The position numbers and the translations under genes are program-made. Below the pieces are notes generated by a model that was not told the DNA's origin, ran no database searches, and was given only the letters and a program-made list of their open reading frames with translations. Shown here one piece after another: positions 8,492 through 16,810 of a DNA stretch of 64,000 bases. The DNA is taken from NCBI GenBank assembly GCA_028285105.1, contig JANQQE010000021.1, positions 602,242 to 666,241 of the forward strand, read 5' to 3'. The stretch comes from Alphaproteobacteria bacterium. Lineage in GTDB: Bacteria > Planctomycetota > Phycisphaerae > UBA1845. Positions within the stretch are counted from its first letter, which is position 1. The number at the start of each line of letters is the position of its first letter.

Positions 8492-9598
8492 CTAACTCTT
8501 AATGCGGTCGAGCAGGAATACGGCGATGGGTGTGAAAACCATTATTGGCATCCATGCTGGCAGGGGTGTGCCGTTTTTGCCGAAGGTGTGGCTTACGAAG
8601 GTGAATAGGAAGCACGAACCGCATACGAGCAGGAGTTTCAGGACGCTGCCTAGCACGTTGGCTGGTACGCGGGTTAGGACGAACGGTAGGCCGAGTACTA
8701 GCATGAGCAGGTTTACGATCGGCGTGGTGAAGCGGACGTGCTTGGCGTGGCGGATGCGACCTTGGCTGGCGGGGTCGAGGCGTTCGCCCAGCTCTTCGAG
8801 GCGACTTGAACTCAAAAAGTTAATCCAGCCAGCCGACTGCCGCATCTCGATGGCTTGCGGGCTCAGGTCGCTGGCGACTTGGTCGACGATGCGGCGTTCG
8901 ATATCGTCGCCTGGGTTGAAGGCGATGTCGGTGTCGCCGATGCGGGCGATTTCAAAACCGCGTTCGAGTTTCCAGACGCCGCGTTGGCTGCCGGGCTTGT
9001 CGGGGATCCAGGTGGCGCGGTCGGCTTGTATGACGTTGTTGAGGCGACCCTCCTTGTCGCGCTTGATGATGAGGAGGCGTTCGATTTCCTGCGACTTGGG
9101 GTCGTATCGGTGGGCGGATACGAGCGAGCCGTCACTGTCGAGCAGGAATCGCAGGGTAAACGTTTTGAGGCCCTGGGCGTCGTCGTGGTCGCGGGCGAGT
9201 TTATGGGCGATCGACGGGATGATGTATTCGCTGTCGATGTACCACATTGTGGTGGTCGCGAGTCCGAAACCGAGGACGGTGGCTGCCACGCGGTAGAGGC
9301 TGACACCGCCAGCCAGGATCGCGGTCATCTCGTTGATGCGTCGCATGCGCGAAAGCGTCATCATACTGGCGAAGAGTGTGATCACACCGGAAAGTTGGGC
9401 AAAATACTGAAAGATGCGATTGCCGTAATAGCTGATGATGTCGGGGATGACGGAATGGTCTTCTGTGGCATTCTCGGTGAATTCGTCGAGGTTGACGAAC
9501 ATGTCGAGGACGATGTATAGACTGATCATGACCCCGATCGCGATCAGGTAATTGACGATGAGGCCGCGTAAGATGTAACGATCGAGTGTGGTCAGCAC
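8492..9598 (-). CDS. LptF/LptG-family permease, LPS export (LptG position)
   Basis: A 368-residue inner-membrane protein with the YjgP/YjgQ layout: three helices at the N-terminus (from residue 12, near 60, near 95), a periplasmic beta-jellyroll domain (about 125-270) and three helices at the C-terminus (from about 285). These proteins pair with a second permease and the LptB ATPase to extract lipopolysaccharide. It is the second gene of a pair, 33 nt after the larger paralogue. Its presence implies an outer membrane with LPS-like lipid. Whether it is LptF or LptG cannot be fixed by sequence alone. Confidence 0.88.
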   Translation of the reverse strand: MLTTLDRYILRGLIVNYLIAIGVMISLYIVLDMFVNLDEFTENATEDHSVIPDIISYYGNRIFQYFAQLSGVITLFASMMTLSRMRRINEMTAILAGGVSLYRVAATVLGFGLATTTMWYIDSEYIIPSIAHKLARDHDDAQGLKTFTLRFLLDSDGSLVSAHRYDPKSQEIERLLIIKRDKEGRLNNVIQADRATWIPDKPGSQRGVWKLERGFEIARIGDTDIAFNPGDDIERRIVDQVASDLSPQAIEMRQSAGWINFLSSSRLEELGERLDPASQGRIRHAKHVRFTTPIVNLLMLVLGLPFVLTRVPANVLGSVLKLLLVCGSCFLFTFVSHTFGKNGTPLPAWMPIMVFTPIAVFLLDRIKS

Positions 9599-9631
9599 TT
9601 GTTTGGGTCTTTCGTAAGAACCGTTTGCAAT

Positions 9632-11269
9632 TCAGCGGCGCACCACGCGCATCATGACGTACACATCGACAATCGCGACCAGCACAATTCCCGACCAGAT
9701 CAGGATCAGTCCGTTCATTGGCGTCTCTGTTTTTTCGATCATCTGCTTGCCCATCATAATCATGATGATGACGAACAGGCTGGGGACGAAGCTGATACCG
9801 AAAGCAATTAATATCTGGGCACCTTTGAAAACGATACCAAGCGCTGCACCGAGAATGACGAGTGCAAACACGCTTAGGCTGAAGGCCATTCGTGAGTGCA
9901 TGACCCCGAGGATGTCGCGTTCCAGCTTGTCGGCTCTTATAAGTAGCTTGTCGCGTTCTTCATCGATTTCTTCGCCGAGGTTTAAGGAATCTAGATCTAC
10001 GTTGAGGAGTTTGGCGTCGGTGTAGTCGCCGGTTCGAGCCATGACGTCTTCGGGGACTTTGATGGCGTTGAGGTCGCGCCGGTTGTCGCGGACCATACCT
10101 CCCGGTGCGAGCGGATCGTAGACTTCAACGTTTCCGTTGGCTTGCAGGAAAACGCGCGCCCGATTGTCATCGTGTTCGCGGCGATCGACGAGCATGACCA
10201 CTGTGTCGGATTTGAAGCCGCGCGTTTTTTTGCCGTCGATGAATTCATCAACCTCGACACCGCCGTCGAAGAGCGGCCGGCCAGTCTTGGGATCGGGCTG
10301 AAGCTCCGGAGCGCGGATGACGTAGCGCGTTGCCCCATCGAAAAGGGTGATGACGCCCGGTGAGTCGGGGTCGAGGAACTGACGTTTGACGTCGCGATAC
10401 AGCAGCACCAGGCTGATGCCAGCCCGTACCTTCTCGATCTTCGACGCGAGGGCTGGGTAGCTTGCAGGATCGTTTTGATACACGAGAAGCTCGCCGAGGG
10501 TGAGCCATTTCACTTTGGCGGGAACGGTTTCCGGCAGGGTGAAAGGACCAAGGCTTTCCTTCCCGCTGTCGATGTACCTGCCGTCTTTGATATCGTACAG
10601 GCTCAGGTCATTCATGTTGGCAGTGATCGCCGGCGAGCCATCGGGCGAGGTGAAGGCGATGTCCACGCTGCGAGCGGTGCCGATGCGCGTCCAGTTATCG
10701 TCACCCATCAAGACGAATGCGACTCCGCTGAGGCGAAGGATGACATTATCGTCGTCCTTTTTCGGCTCGTCGATGTCAGCCGTCTCGGAGAAGATCGTGA
10801 ATTTGTTGCGATTGACCGACAGGCGCTCTGGTGACGACAGTTGTTCTTTGACAATCCGGGGTAGATCCGACGCGACGAACTGCTCGATGTTGCGGATCAT
10901 GCTGGGGATCATGAAGTTAAAGAACATGAACGAGATGGCGGCTGACACGAGGCTGATAAACATCGTGGGCAAAAACAGTTCGTGGATGTTGATCCCGCTG
11001 CTGCGACAGGCGACGAGTTCGTTGTCGGCGCTGAGCCGGCCGTACGTGACGGTGGCTGCAAAGAGCGCCGCGATGGGTAAAGTCAGCGTGCCCGCGACGG
11101 GGAAGACGAGGGCCATGATTTTTAGCAGTTGGAACACGGAGATGCCGTCGAGCTTCAGCATGTTCATCACGCCGCTGCCCAGGCCCAGGACGCCCATCAG
11201 GACAATGGCGGCGAGCAGGAACGCCCTCCCCATTTCTCGGAAAATGTACTTCTGAAGTGTCCAGAGCAT
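9632..11269 (-). CDS. LptF/LptG-family permease with an enlarged periplasmic domain
   Basis: A 545-residue paralogue of the following gene, about 180 residues longer than typical LptF/LptG. N-terminal helices (LQKYIFREMGRAFLLAAIV onward) and C-terminal helices (from about residue 455) match the YjgP/YjgQ fold; the extra length lies in the periplasmic part (about 135-440). It is upstream of the second permease in the same operon and probably forms the heterodimer with it. lptB, lptA and lptC are not in the window. Confidence 0.88.
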   Translation of the reverse strand: MLWTLQKYIFREMGRAFLLAAIVLMGVLGLGSGVMNMLKLDGISVFQLLKIMALVFPVAGTLTLPIAALFAATVTYGRLSADNELVACRSSGINIHELFLPTMFISLVSAAISFMFFNFMIPSMIRNIEQFVASDLPRIVKEQLSSPERLSVNRNKFTIFSETADIDEPKKDDDNVILRLSGVAFVLMGDDNWTRIGTARSVDIAFTSPDGSPAITANMNDLSLYDIKDGRYIDSGKESLGPFTLPETVPAKVKWLTLGELLVYQNDPASYPALASKIEKVRAGISLVLLYRDVKRQFLDPDSPGVITLFDGATRYVIRAPELQPDPKTGRPLFDGGVEVDEFIDGKKTRGFKSDTVVMLVDRREHDDNRARVFLQANGNVEVYDPLAPGGMVRDNRRDLNAIKVPEDVMARTGDYTDAKLLNVDLDSLNLGEEIDEERDKLLIRADKLERDILGVMHSRMAFSLSVFALVILGAALGIVFKGAQILIAFGISFVPSLFVIIMIMMGKQMIEKTETPMNGLILIWSGIVLVAIVDVYVMMRVVRR

Positions 11270-11577
11270 GTGGCTTGTATCTCTTCACTGTGTTTGCGAC
11301 GCACAGTTGACGACACCCTTGCGGATTGCGCGAGCGTGTGTTGTGAAGTTTATTGCGACGGTGACTGCCAGCGTTTGGCGAGACGCCGTATGCTTGGTTA
11401 GCGAAACGACTTATGGTAGGTGATCGAGGGTTGAATGCAACAATTGCGTTGCGGTAGGCGGATCGGGATTTGCTCGACGGGATCAGCCCATTCGACCGAT
11501 AGAATGGCGTTGGCATCGCGCGTTTCAGTGTTGAAACGCGGTGTCGCAGGTCTCTTTTTGAATCAGGGTCAAGTGCG
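11270..11577. promoter_or_regulatory. Divergent intergenic region between lptF-type gene and hldE-like gene
   Basis: This 308-nt gap separates two outward-facing transcription units that both serve lipopolysaccharide (export and heptose supply), so it should hold both promoters. I see no convincing -35/-10 pair. The clearest element is a palindrome at 11519-11540 (CGCGTTTCA-gtgt-TGAAACGCG), 38 nt before the hldE-like start, which could be an operator or a leader hairpin. Confidence 0.45.
11519..11540. promoter_or_regulatory. 9-bp palindrome upstream of the hldE-like gene
   Basis: CGCGTTTCA and its exact complement TGAAACGCG flank a 4-nt loop. It sits just upstream of the TTG start at 11578. 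Role as operator or RNA hairpin is a guess. Confidence 0.5.
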
Positions 11578-13173
11578 TTGAAGTCGGATCACAAGCGAAA
11601 AATCGTCGAGCTGGATGAGTTGATCGGCATTCTGGATAAGCACCGCGCGGATCGGAAAGTAATCGTGCAGTGTCATGGTTGCTTTGACATTGTGCATCCC
11701 GGGCACCTGCGGTATTTGGAATTTGCGAAGCGGCAGGGCGACGTGTTGGTGGTGACACTGACGGGTGACGCTGCGATTGAGAAGGGCGAGCAGCGTCCGC
11801 ACATTCCGCAGGAGCTGCGAGCCGAGTCGCTTGCTGCCTTGGAGTTTGTGGACCACGTCTATATCGATCCGTCGCCGACGGCAGAGACTGTGCTGGAGGC
11901 GCTTTGTCCGGACATTTATGTGAAGGGTCGCGAGTATGAGACGTCGCGCGATGAACGCTTTTTAAGTGAAAAATCGATCGTCGAGTCACACGGTGGGAAG
12001 GTGATCTTTTCGAGCGGTGATGTTGTGTTCAGTTCGACGAAGCTGATCGATTCGATTCAAAAAGATACCCATCTTGCGCAAGAGCGGTTAGCCGCTGTTT
12101 GCAACCGTCACGAGATCGATCAGAACTCGACGTCGGCGATTCTGGACAAGCTCGAGGGGTTGCGCGTTGGGGTTGTGGGCGATGTGATTCTCGATCGGTA
12201 CGTGTTCTGCGATGCCAAGGATGTTGCGGATGAATCGGCGATGTTGTCGCTTTCACAGATCGAAGAGCGGCGGTTTGTGGGTGGGGCTGCGATTGTTGCG
12301 CGACACGCTGCTGCGATGGGGGCTGACACGTTCCTGCTGAGTTGTCTAGCCGACGATGACGATTCGCAGAAGGTAGCCAAGGTCCTCGTCGACGAAGGTG
12401 TGGGCCTTAACGCACTGTTGACGCGGCCCGGGTTGGTTCAGAAGACGCGCTTTCTGGTTGAGGAAAACAAGCTGCTGAAAGTCGAATCGGGCGAAAATGT
12501 TCCTCTGGATTCGGTGTCGGAGCGGGAGGCATCTCGGGTGTTGGAGGTTCGGTCGCGCGATCTGGATGCAGTGATTATTTGCGATTTCGGATATGGCACA
12601 GTGACGGCATCGCTGCTTGCGCGGGTGTTGCCGTGTTTGCGGGCGAATGTGCCGATTATTGCTGCCGATGTCAGTGGGTCGCGGGGCAGTTTGTTGCAAT
12701 TCCGTCATGTGGATTTGATGTGTCCAACCGAACGCGAGCTGCGTCATACGCTGCACGATTTCGACCGGGGGATGTCGAATGTTGCTTACCAACTGATGCA
12801 ACAGACCCAAGCTCGTCATTTGATTTGCACGCTGGGCAAGCGCGGTTTGGTGGCGTTTGATCGTGCGAGTCAGGACGAGACGTCGCCCACTTGGGATCAT
12901 CGATTGCTCAGCGATCATTTCGCGTCGTTTGCCGATCGGGCGATCGATCGGCTGGGATGTGGCGACGCGTTGTTGGCCGTCTCGACGTTGGCATTGGCAG
13001 CAAAAGCAAGTCTGATCCAAGCCGCCTACCTCGGTAACGCCGCATCGGCTATCGAAATTGAGCAGTTGGGCAATCAGCCCATATCAAGTGACATGATGCG
13101 GCACTGGTTGAGCCAGCGCTCGGAGTTGAACGTCATTCCCAAAGCCAGAATACGATTGGCTCCAACTCATTAA
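11578..13173 (+). CDS. HldE-like bifunctional heptose kinase/nucleotidyltransferase, domains in reversed order
   Basis: A 531-residue protein with a cytidylyltransferase-like domain first (residues 1-150; HxGH motif at His40-His43 in CFDIVHPGHLRYLEFA) and a PfkB-type sugar kinase second (about 175-520; GDVILDRY near the start, GCGD with catalytic Asp463). E. coli HldE has the kinase first. The likely role is phosphorylation of heptose-7-phosphate and ADP-heptose formation for LPS. The start is TTG at 11578; no upstream ATG fits. The LPS-export genes lie divergently next door. Its stop overlaps the stop of fbp on the other strand. Another PfkB sugar substrate cannot be excluded. Confidence 0.85.
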   Translation: MKSDHKRKIVELDELIGILDKHRADRKVIVQCHGCFDIVHPGHLRYLEFAKRQGDVLVVTLTGDAAIEKGEQRPHIPQELRAESLAALEFVDHVYIDPSPTAETVLEALCPDIYVKGREYETSRDERFLSEKSIVESHGGKVIFSSGDVVFSSTKLIDSIQKDTHLAQERLAAVCNRHEIDQNSTSAILDKLEGLRVGVVGDVILDRYVFCDAKDVADESAMLSLSQIEERRFVGGAAIVARHAAAMGADTFLLSCLADDDDSQKVAKVLVDEGVGLNALLTRPGLVQKTRFLVEENKLLKVESGENVPLDSVSEREASRVLEVRSRDLDAVIICDFGYGTVTASLLARVLPCLRANVPIIAADVSGSRGSLLQFRHVDLMCPTERELRHTLHDFDRGMSNVAYQLMQQTQARHLICTLGKRGLVAFDRASQDETSPTWDHRLLSDHFASFADRAIDRLGCGDALLAVSTLALAAKASLIQAAYLGNAASAIEIEQLGNQPISSDMMRHWLSQRSELNVIPKARIRLAPTH

Positions 13174-14171
13174 TCCTTCTCCATGAACTGCTGCACCCGT
13201 TCAACTTCGGATTTGCTTCCTATGATGAGCGGGGTTCGTTCATGCATGTGCTGGGGGACTTTTTCCATGATGCGTTGGTTGCCGTCGGTGGCTGATCCGC
13301 CGGCTTGTTCTGCGAGGAAGGCCATTGGGTTGGCTTCGTATAACAATCTTAACTTGCCTTCTGGTGATTTCTGCGTTGGCGGATACAGGAACACGCCGCC
13401 GCGAAGGAGTGTACGGTGGAAGTCAGCGACCAGAGAACCGATATAGCGCTGCGAATAGTTGTCGGTCTTAGCCCACTCCAAATAGTCCTGAACCCCCTTT
13501 GGAAATGACGCCCGGTAGGCTTCGTTGATGCTGTACGTTTTCCCAACATCGGGCATCTGCACACTTTCCTGATGCAGCACGAACGCGCCGATGTCCGGGT
13601 TCAGCGTGAACATGTGTACGCCGTCGCCGGTGGTATAAGCCAGGACCGTGCTGCTGCCATACACGACGTAACCGGCTGCCAACTGCCGGATGCCGGGTTG
13701 AAGGACGTGCTTTTCAGGTCCGTCACTCGGCCAAACGTCTTCACGCTTGTGCAGAACTGAGAAGATCGTTCCGATCGAAACGTTCACGTCAATGTTGCTC
13801 GACCCGTCGAGCGGGTCGAAGAGTACGATGTAGTTGCCGCTTCCCGAGGAGTTCTTAACGATGCGGGGCTCGTCTTCTTCTTCCGAAACGAGGATGCCGA
13901 TGTTGCCTCGATAACCGAGACATCGCACGATCGTTTCGTTGGCGATCATGTCGAGTTTCTGGACAAGTTCGCCCTGAACGTTGGAGTCGCCGGTTTCGCC
14001 GAGGACGTTGGTGATGCCAGCCCGTCGGACGTATGACTCGATGATTTTCGTAGCTAGGGTAATGCCGCTGAGCAGCCAACTGAATTGACCGGTGGCGGTC
14101 GGGTGGTTGCGCTGCTGTTCGATGATGTGCTGCGCGACGGTGACCAGACCTTGCATCGGATGCGGTTCCAT
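13170..14171 (-). CDS. fbp: Fructose-1,6-bisphosphatase class I
   Basis: A 333-residue gluconeogenic phosphatase. It has the metal-binding SEEEDE segment, the FDPLDGSSNIDVN motif, and the substrate-binding GGVFLYP and LYEANPMAFLAEQAGG stretches near the C-terminus. Length is as expected. It converges on the hldE-like gene with overlapping stops. With the PPi-type phosphofructokinase elsewhere in the window, the organism has both a reversible and a hydrolytic route across fructose bisphosphate. Confidence 0.97.
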   Translation of the reverse strand: MEPHPMQGLVTVAQHIIEQQRNHPTATGQFSWLLSGITLATKIIESYVRRAGITNVLGETGDSNVQGELVQKLDMIANETIVRCLGYRGNIGILVSEEEDEPRIVKNSSGSGNYIVLFDPLDGSSNIDVNVSIGTIFSVLHKREDVWPSDGPEKHVLQPGIRQLAAGYVVYGSSTVLAYTTGDGVHMFTLNPDIGAFVLHQESVQMPDVGKTYSINEAYRASFPKGVQDYLEWAKTDNYSQRYIGSLVADFHRTLLRGGVFLYPPTQKSPEGKLRLLYEANPMAFLAEQAGGSATDGNQRIMEKVPQHMHERTPLIIGSKSEVERVQQFMEKD

Positions 14172-14373
14172 TGCGTTTCGACTCCCGGGCTTAAGGACGT
14201 GTTGCGTTGAAACGTCTCACGGTACCGATGCCGTCGGCTGATTGCAACAGACTCGCAGCCACCATTCCGAGGGCGTATGATAGCGCTTCGATGGTAATTT
14301 GTTTCATCCGGCGAACAAATTGTTGGGTGCGTATCTGTTGGATTCGATTTTGCAACGGGATGGCAGGCGATAA

Positions 14374-15492
14374 GTGAGTTCAGACCGCAGCCAACTGATT
14401 GACAATGCCAAGCTGATCGTGATCAAGATCGGCAGCGGTGTGCTTTCAGGCGTGGGCGGTTTGAATGTGCGGGCGCTGCGTCGGTTGGGCCGGCAGATCG
14501 CTGGGATTCGCGAGTCGGGTCGGCAGGTGGTGGTGGTATCGAGCGGTGCAGTCGCGTCGGGGTTAAAGCCGCTGGGCCTGTCGCGGATGCCCAAGACGAT
14601 TGTCGATAAACAAGCGGCGGCAGCGGTTGGTCAGCAGGTATTGATGAATGCCTGGGTTGACGTCTTTCGCAGATCGCGGATCCCAACGGGTCAAGTGCTG
14701 CTGACGTCGGACGATCTCGATCATCGCTCGCGTTATTTGAATGCGAGGCACACGTTGGTGTCGTTGTTGCATCGCGGCGTGATTCCGATCATAAACGAGA
14801 ACGACAGCGTCTCGTTTGAAGAGATTAAGATGGGTGATAACGATCATCTTTCGGCGCTGGTCACGACATTGATCTCGGCGAATCTGCTGGTGATTCTGAC
14901 CAATGTTGATGGTCTTCGGCGCGGTGGAGCCAACGGCGAATTGATTGAGTTCGTCCGTGCGAAGGATGAGGTCGAGTCGCACGTCAGCAATGCCAAGAGC
15001 CCGACCGGTGTCGGGGGGATGACCACCAAGTTGCAGGCGGCTCGGCTGGTGGGCAAGTCAGGCATTCCGGCGATCATTGCGAACGGTTCGCAGGCGCAGG
15101 TGTTGAAAGAGATCGTTGCCGGAAAATCGGTCGGGACATATTTTCAGCCGCAAGCAAGTCGCCTCGATGTGCGTCGCCGGTGGATCGCGACGGCTACCCG
15201 CCCACGTGGGAAGATTCTGGTTGACGGTGGGGCTGAAACGGCGATCGTGTCGCGCAACGCGAGTCTGCTGCCGTCGGGCATCACTGACGTAGAGGGACAC
15301 TTCTCGTCCGGCGCCGTGGTTCGCATTTGCGATCGGAAGGGCGTACCATTCGCACGCGGACTGGTTTCGTATACGTCCGACGAAACCCGCCGCGTGATGG
15401 GGCACAACAGCAAGGAAATCCCGGAAATTCTGGGCTATCGGTACCTTGACGAAATCATTCATCGCAACGATCTGGTGTTGGATGAGGACTAG
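14374..15492 (+). CDS. proB: Glutamate 5-kinase
   Basis: A 372-residue enzyme for the first step of proline synthesis. The amino-acid kinase domain (IVIKIGSGVLS; VVSSGAVASG; IINENDSVS) covers residues 1-255 and a PUA domain follows (about 275-360, KILVDGGAE). The start is GTG at 14374. It is 27 nt upstream of proA on the same strand, the classical pairing. Confidence 0.97.
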   Translation: MSSDRSQLIDNAKLIVIKIGSGVLSGVGGLNVRALRRLGRQIAGIRESGRQVVVVSSGAVASGLKPLGLSRMPKTIVDKQAAAAVGQQVLMNAWVDVFRRSRIPTGQVLLTSDDLDHRSRYLNARHTLVSLLHRGVIPIINENDSVSFEEIKMGDNDHLSALVTTLISANLLVILTNVDGLRRGGANGELIEFVRAKDEVESHVSNAKSPTGVGGMTTKLQAARLVGKSGIPAIIANGSQAQVLKEIVAGKSVGTYFQPQASRLDVRRRWIATATRPRGKILVDGGAETAIVSRNASLLPSGITDVEGHFSSGAVVRICDRKGVPFARGLVSYTSDETRRVMGHNSKEIPEILGYRYLDEIIHRNDLVLDED

Positions 15493-15519
15493 AAGTATCT
15501 GCTCACAGGTGCAATTCAG

Positions 15520-16764
15520 ATGACAGAAATCGAAACCAAAGCGAAAGCCGCCCGCGACGCATCGTTTGTGTTGGCATCGCTTCCAACCGACGCGAAGAAC
15601 CGCGTGCTGTTGGATCTGGCTGACCGATTGACGAAGGAGCGGGGAGCGATTCTGGCGGCCAACCTCAAGGATATGGAAGTCGCCCGTGCGTCGGACCTTT
15701 CGTTTGCGAAACTCAAACGTCTTGAGTTGACCGAGTCGCTGCTTGAGCAGATGGCCGATGGGCTTCGACAGATTGTGGCACTGCCCGATCCAATCGGAGA
15801 AGTGGTCAAATCAAGCAAAACCGATGCCGGTTTGGAAGTGCAGAAGGTGCGTATTCCGCTTGGCGTTATTGCGATGATTTACGAATCGCGACCGAACGTG
15901 ACGGTCGATGCGTTCGGTTTGTGTTTGAAAGCAGGTAATGCCTGCTTTCTCAAAGGCGGTAAGGAGGCTGCCCACTCCAACGCGGCGCTTTCGGAACTGG
16001 CTCGCGGGGTTTTGCGAGATCACAATCTTCCGGAAGCGTGCGTCGAAGTGATGACAACCAACGACCGCGACGCCATCCGTGAATTATTGACGATGGATCA
16101 GTTTCTCGATCTGGTGATTCCGCGCGGGGGGACGGCACTGATTCAGTTTGTCCATGAGCATTCGCGGATTCCGATGGTGCAGCACTTTCATGGCGTGTGT
16201 CATGTATACGTCGATGTCGATGCCGATGCGGCGAAGGCAGTGCCAATATGTGTCACTGCGAAGACGTCGTCACCGGCGACGTGCAATACGCTTGAATGCG
16301 TGCTGATCCATGCCGATCGCGCGGAGGAGTTGGTCCCGATGTTGTGCAAGGAATATGTCGATGCCGGTGTGGAAGTGCGCGGTGACGAGCGGGTGTGTAC
16401 ATTGGCGTCGAGCGCATTGAGGGCGACGGACAATGACTGGGGCTGCGAGTATCTGGATATGATCGTCGCGATGAAAGTGGTCGCGAGTATCGATGAAGCG
16501 ATCGATCACATTCGACGATTCGGTTCCGATCATACCGATGCGATCGTCAGTGAGAACGACGCAGCCCTTCAGGCTTTTATCAAGAAAGTGGGCTCATCGT
16601 GTGTGCTGACGAATGCATCGACGCGATTCAATGACGGGTATCAGTTGGGTTTGGGTGCGGAGATTGGCATCAGTACCTCCAGAATTCACGCATATGGGCC
16701 GATGGGTTTAGAGGAGTTGACGACTCAGCGATACGTGGTGCGCGGAACCGGACAAACCCGTTGA
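15520..16764 (+). CDS. proA: Gamma-glutamyl phosphate reductase
   Basis: A 414-residue aldehyde-dehydrogenase-fold enzyme that reduces glutamyl phosphate to the semialdehyde in proline synthesis. The catalytic Cys255 sits in KTSSPATCNTLE; the cofactor loops ESRPNVTVDAF and KGGKEAAHSN are present. Length equals the family norm. It follows proB and precedes a PEP-synthase-like gene by 46 nt. Confidence 0.97.
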   Translation: MTEIETKAKAARDASFVLASLPTDAKNRVLLDLADRLTKERGAILAANLKDMEVARASDLSFAKLKRLELTESLLEQMADGLRQIVALPDPIGEVVKSSKTDAGLEVQKVRIPLGVIAMIYESRPNVTVDAFGLCLKAGNACFLKGGKEAAHSNAALSELARGVLRDHNLPEACVEVMTTNDRDAIRELLTMDQFLDLVIPRGGTALIQFVHEHSRIPMVQHFHGVCHVYVDVDADAAKAVPICVTAKTSSPATCNTLECVLIHADRAEELVPMLCKEYVDAGVEVRGDERVCTLASSALRATDNDWGCEYLDMIVAMKVVASIDEAIDHIRRFGSDHTDAIVSENDAALQAFIKKVGSSCVLTNASTRFNDGYQLGLGAEIGISTSRIHAYGPMGLEELTTQRYVVRGTGQTR

Positions 16765-16810
16765 CGTCTGCGATGCGCGATGCGTCACTTATTCTGTTGC
16801 GGCGAGATTC

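Noticed and set aside
10500..11255. 251-codon open frame on the plus strand
   Set aside because: It is antisense to the LptF/LptG-type gene and its serine/arginine-rich translation has no recognisable domain.
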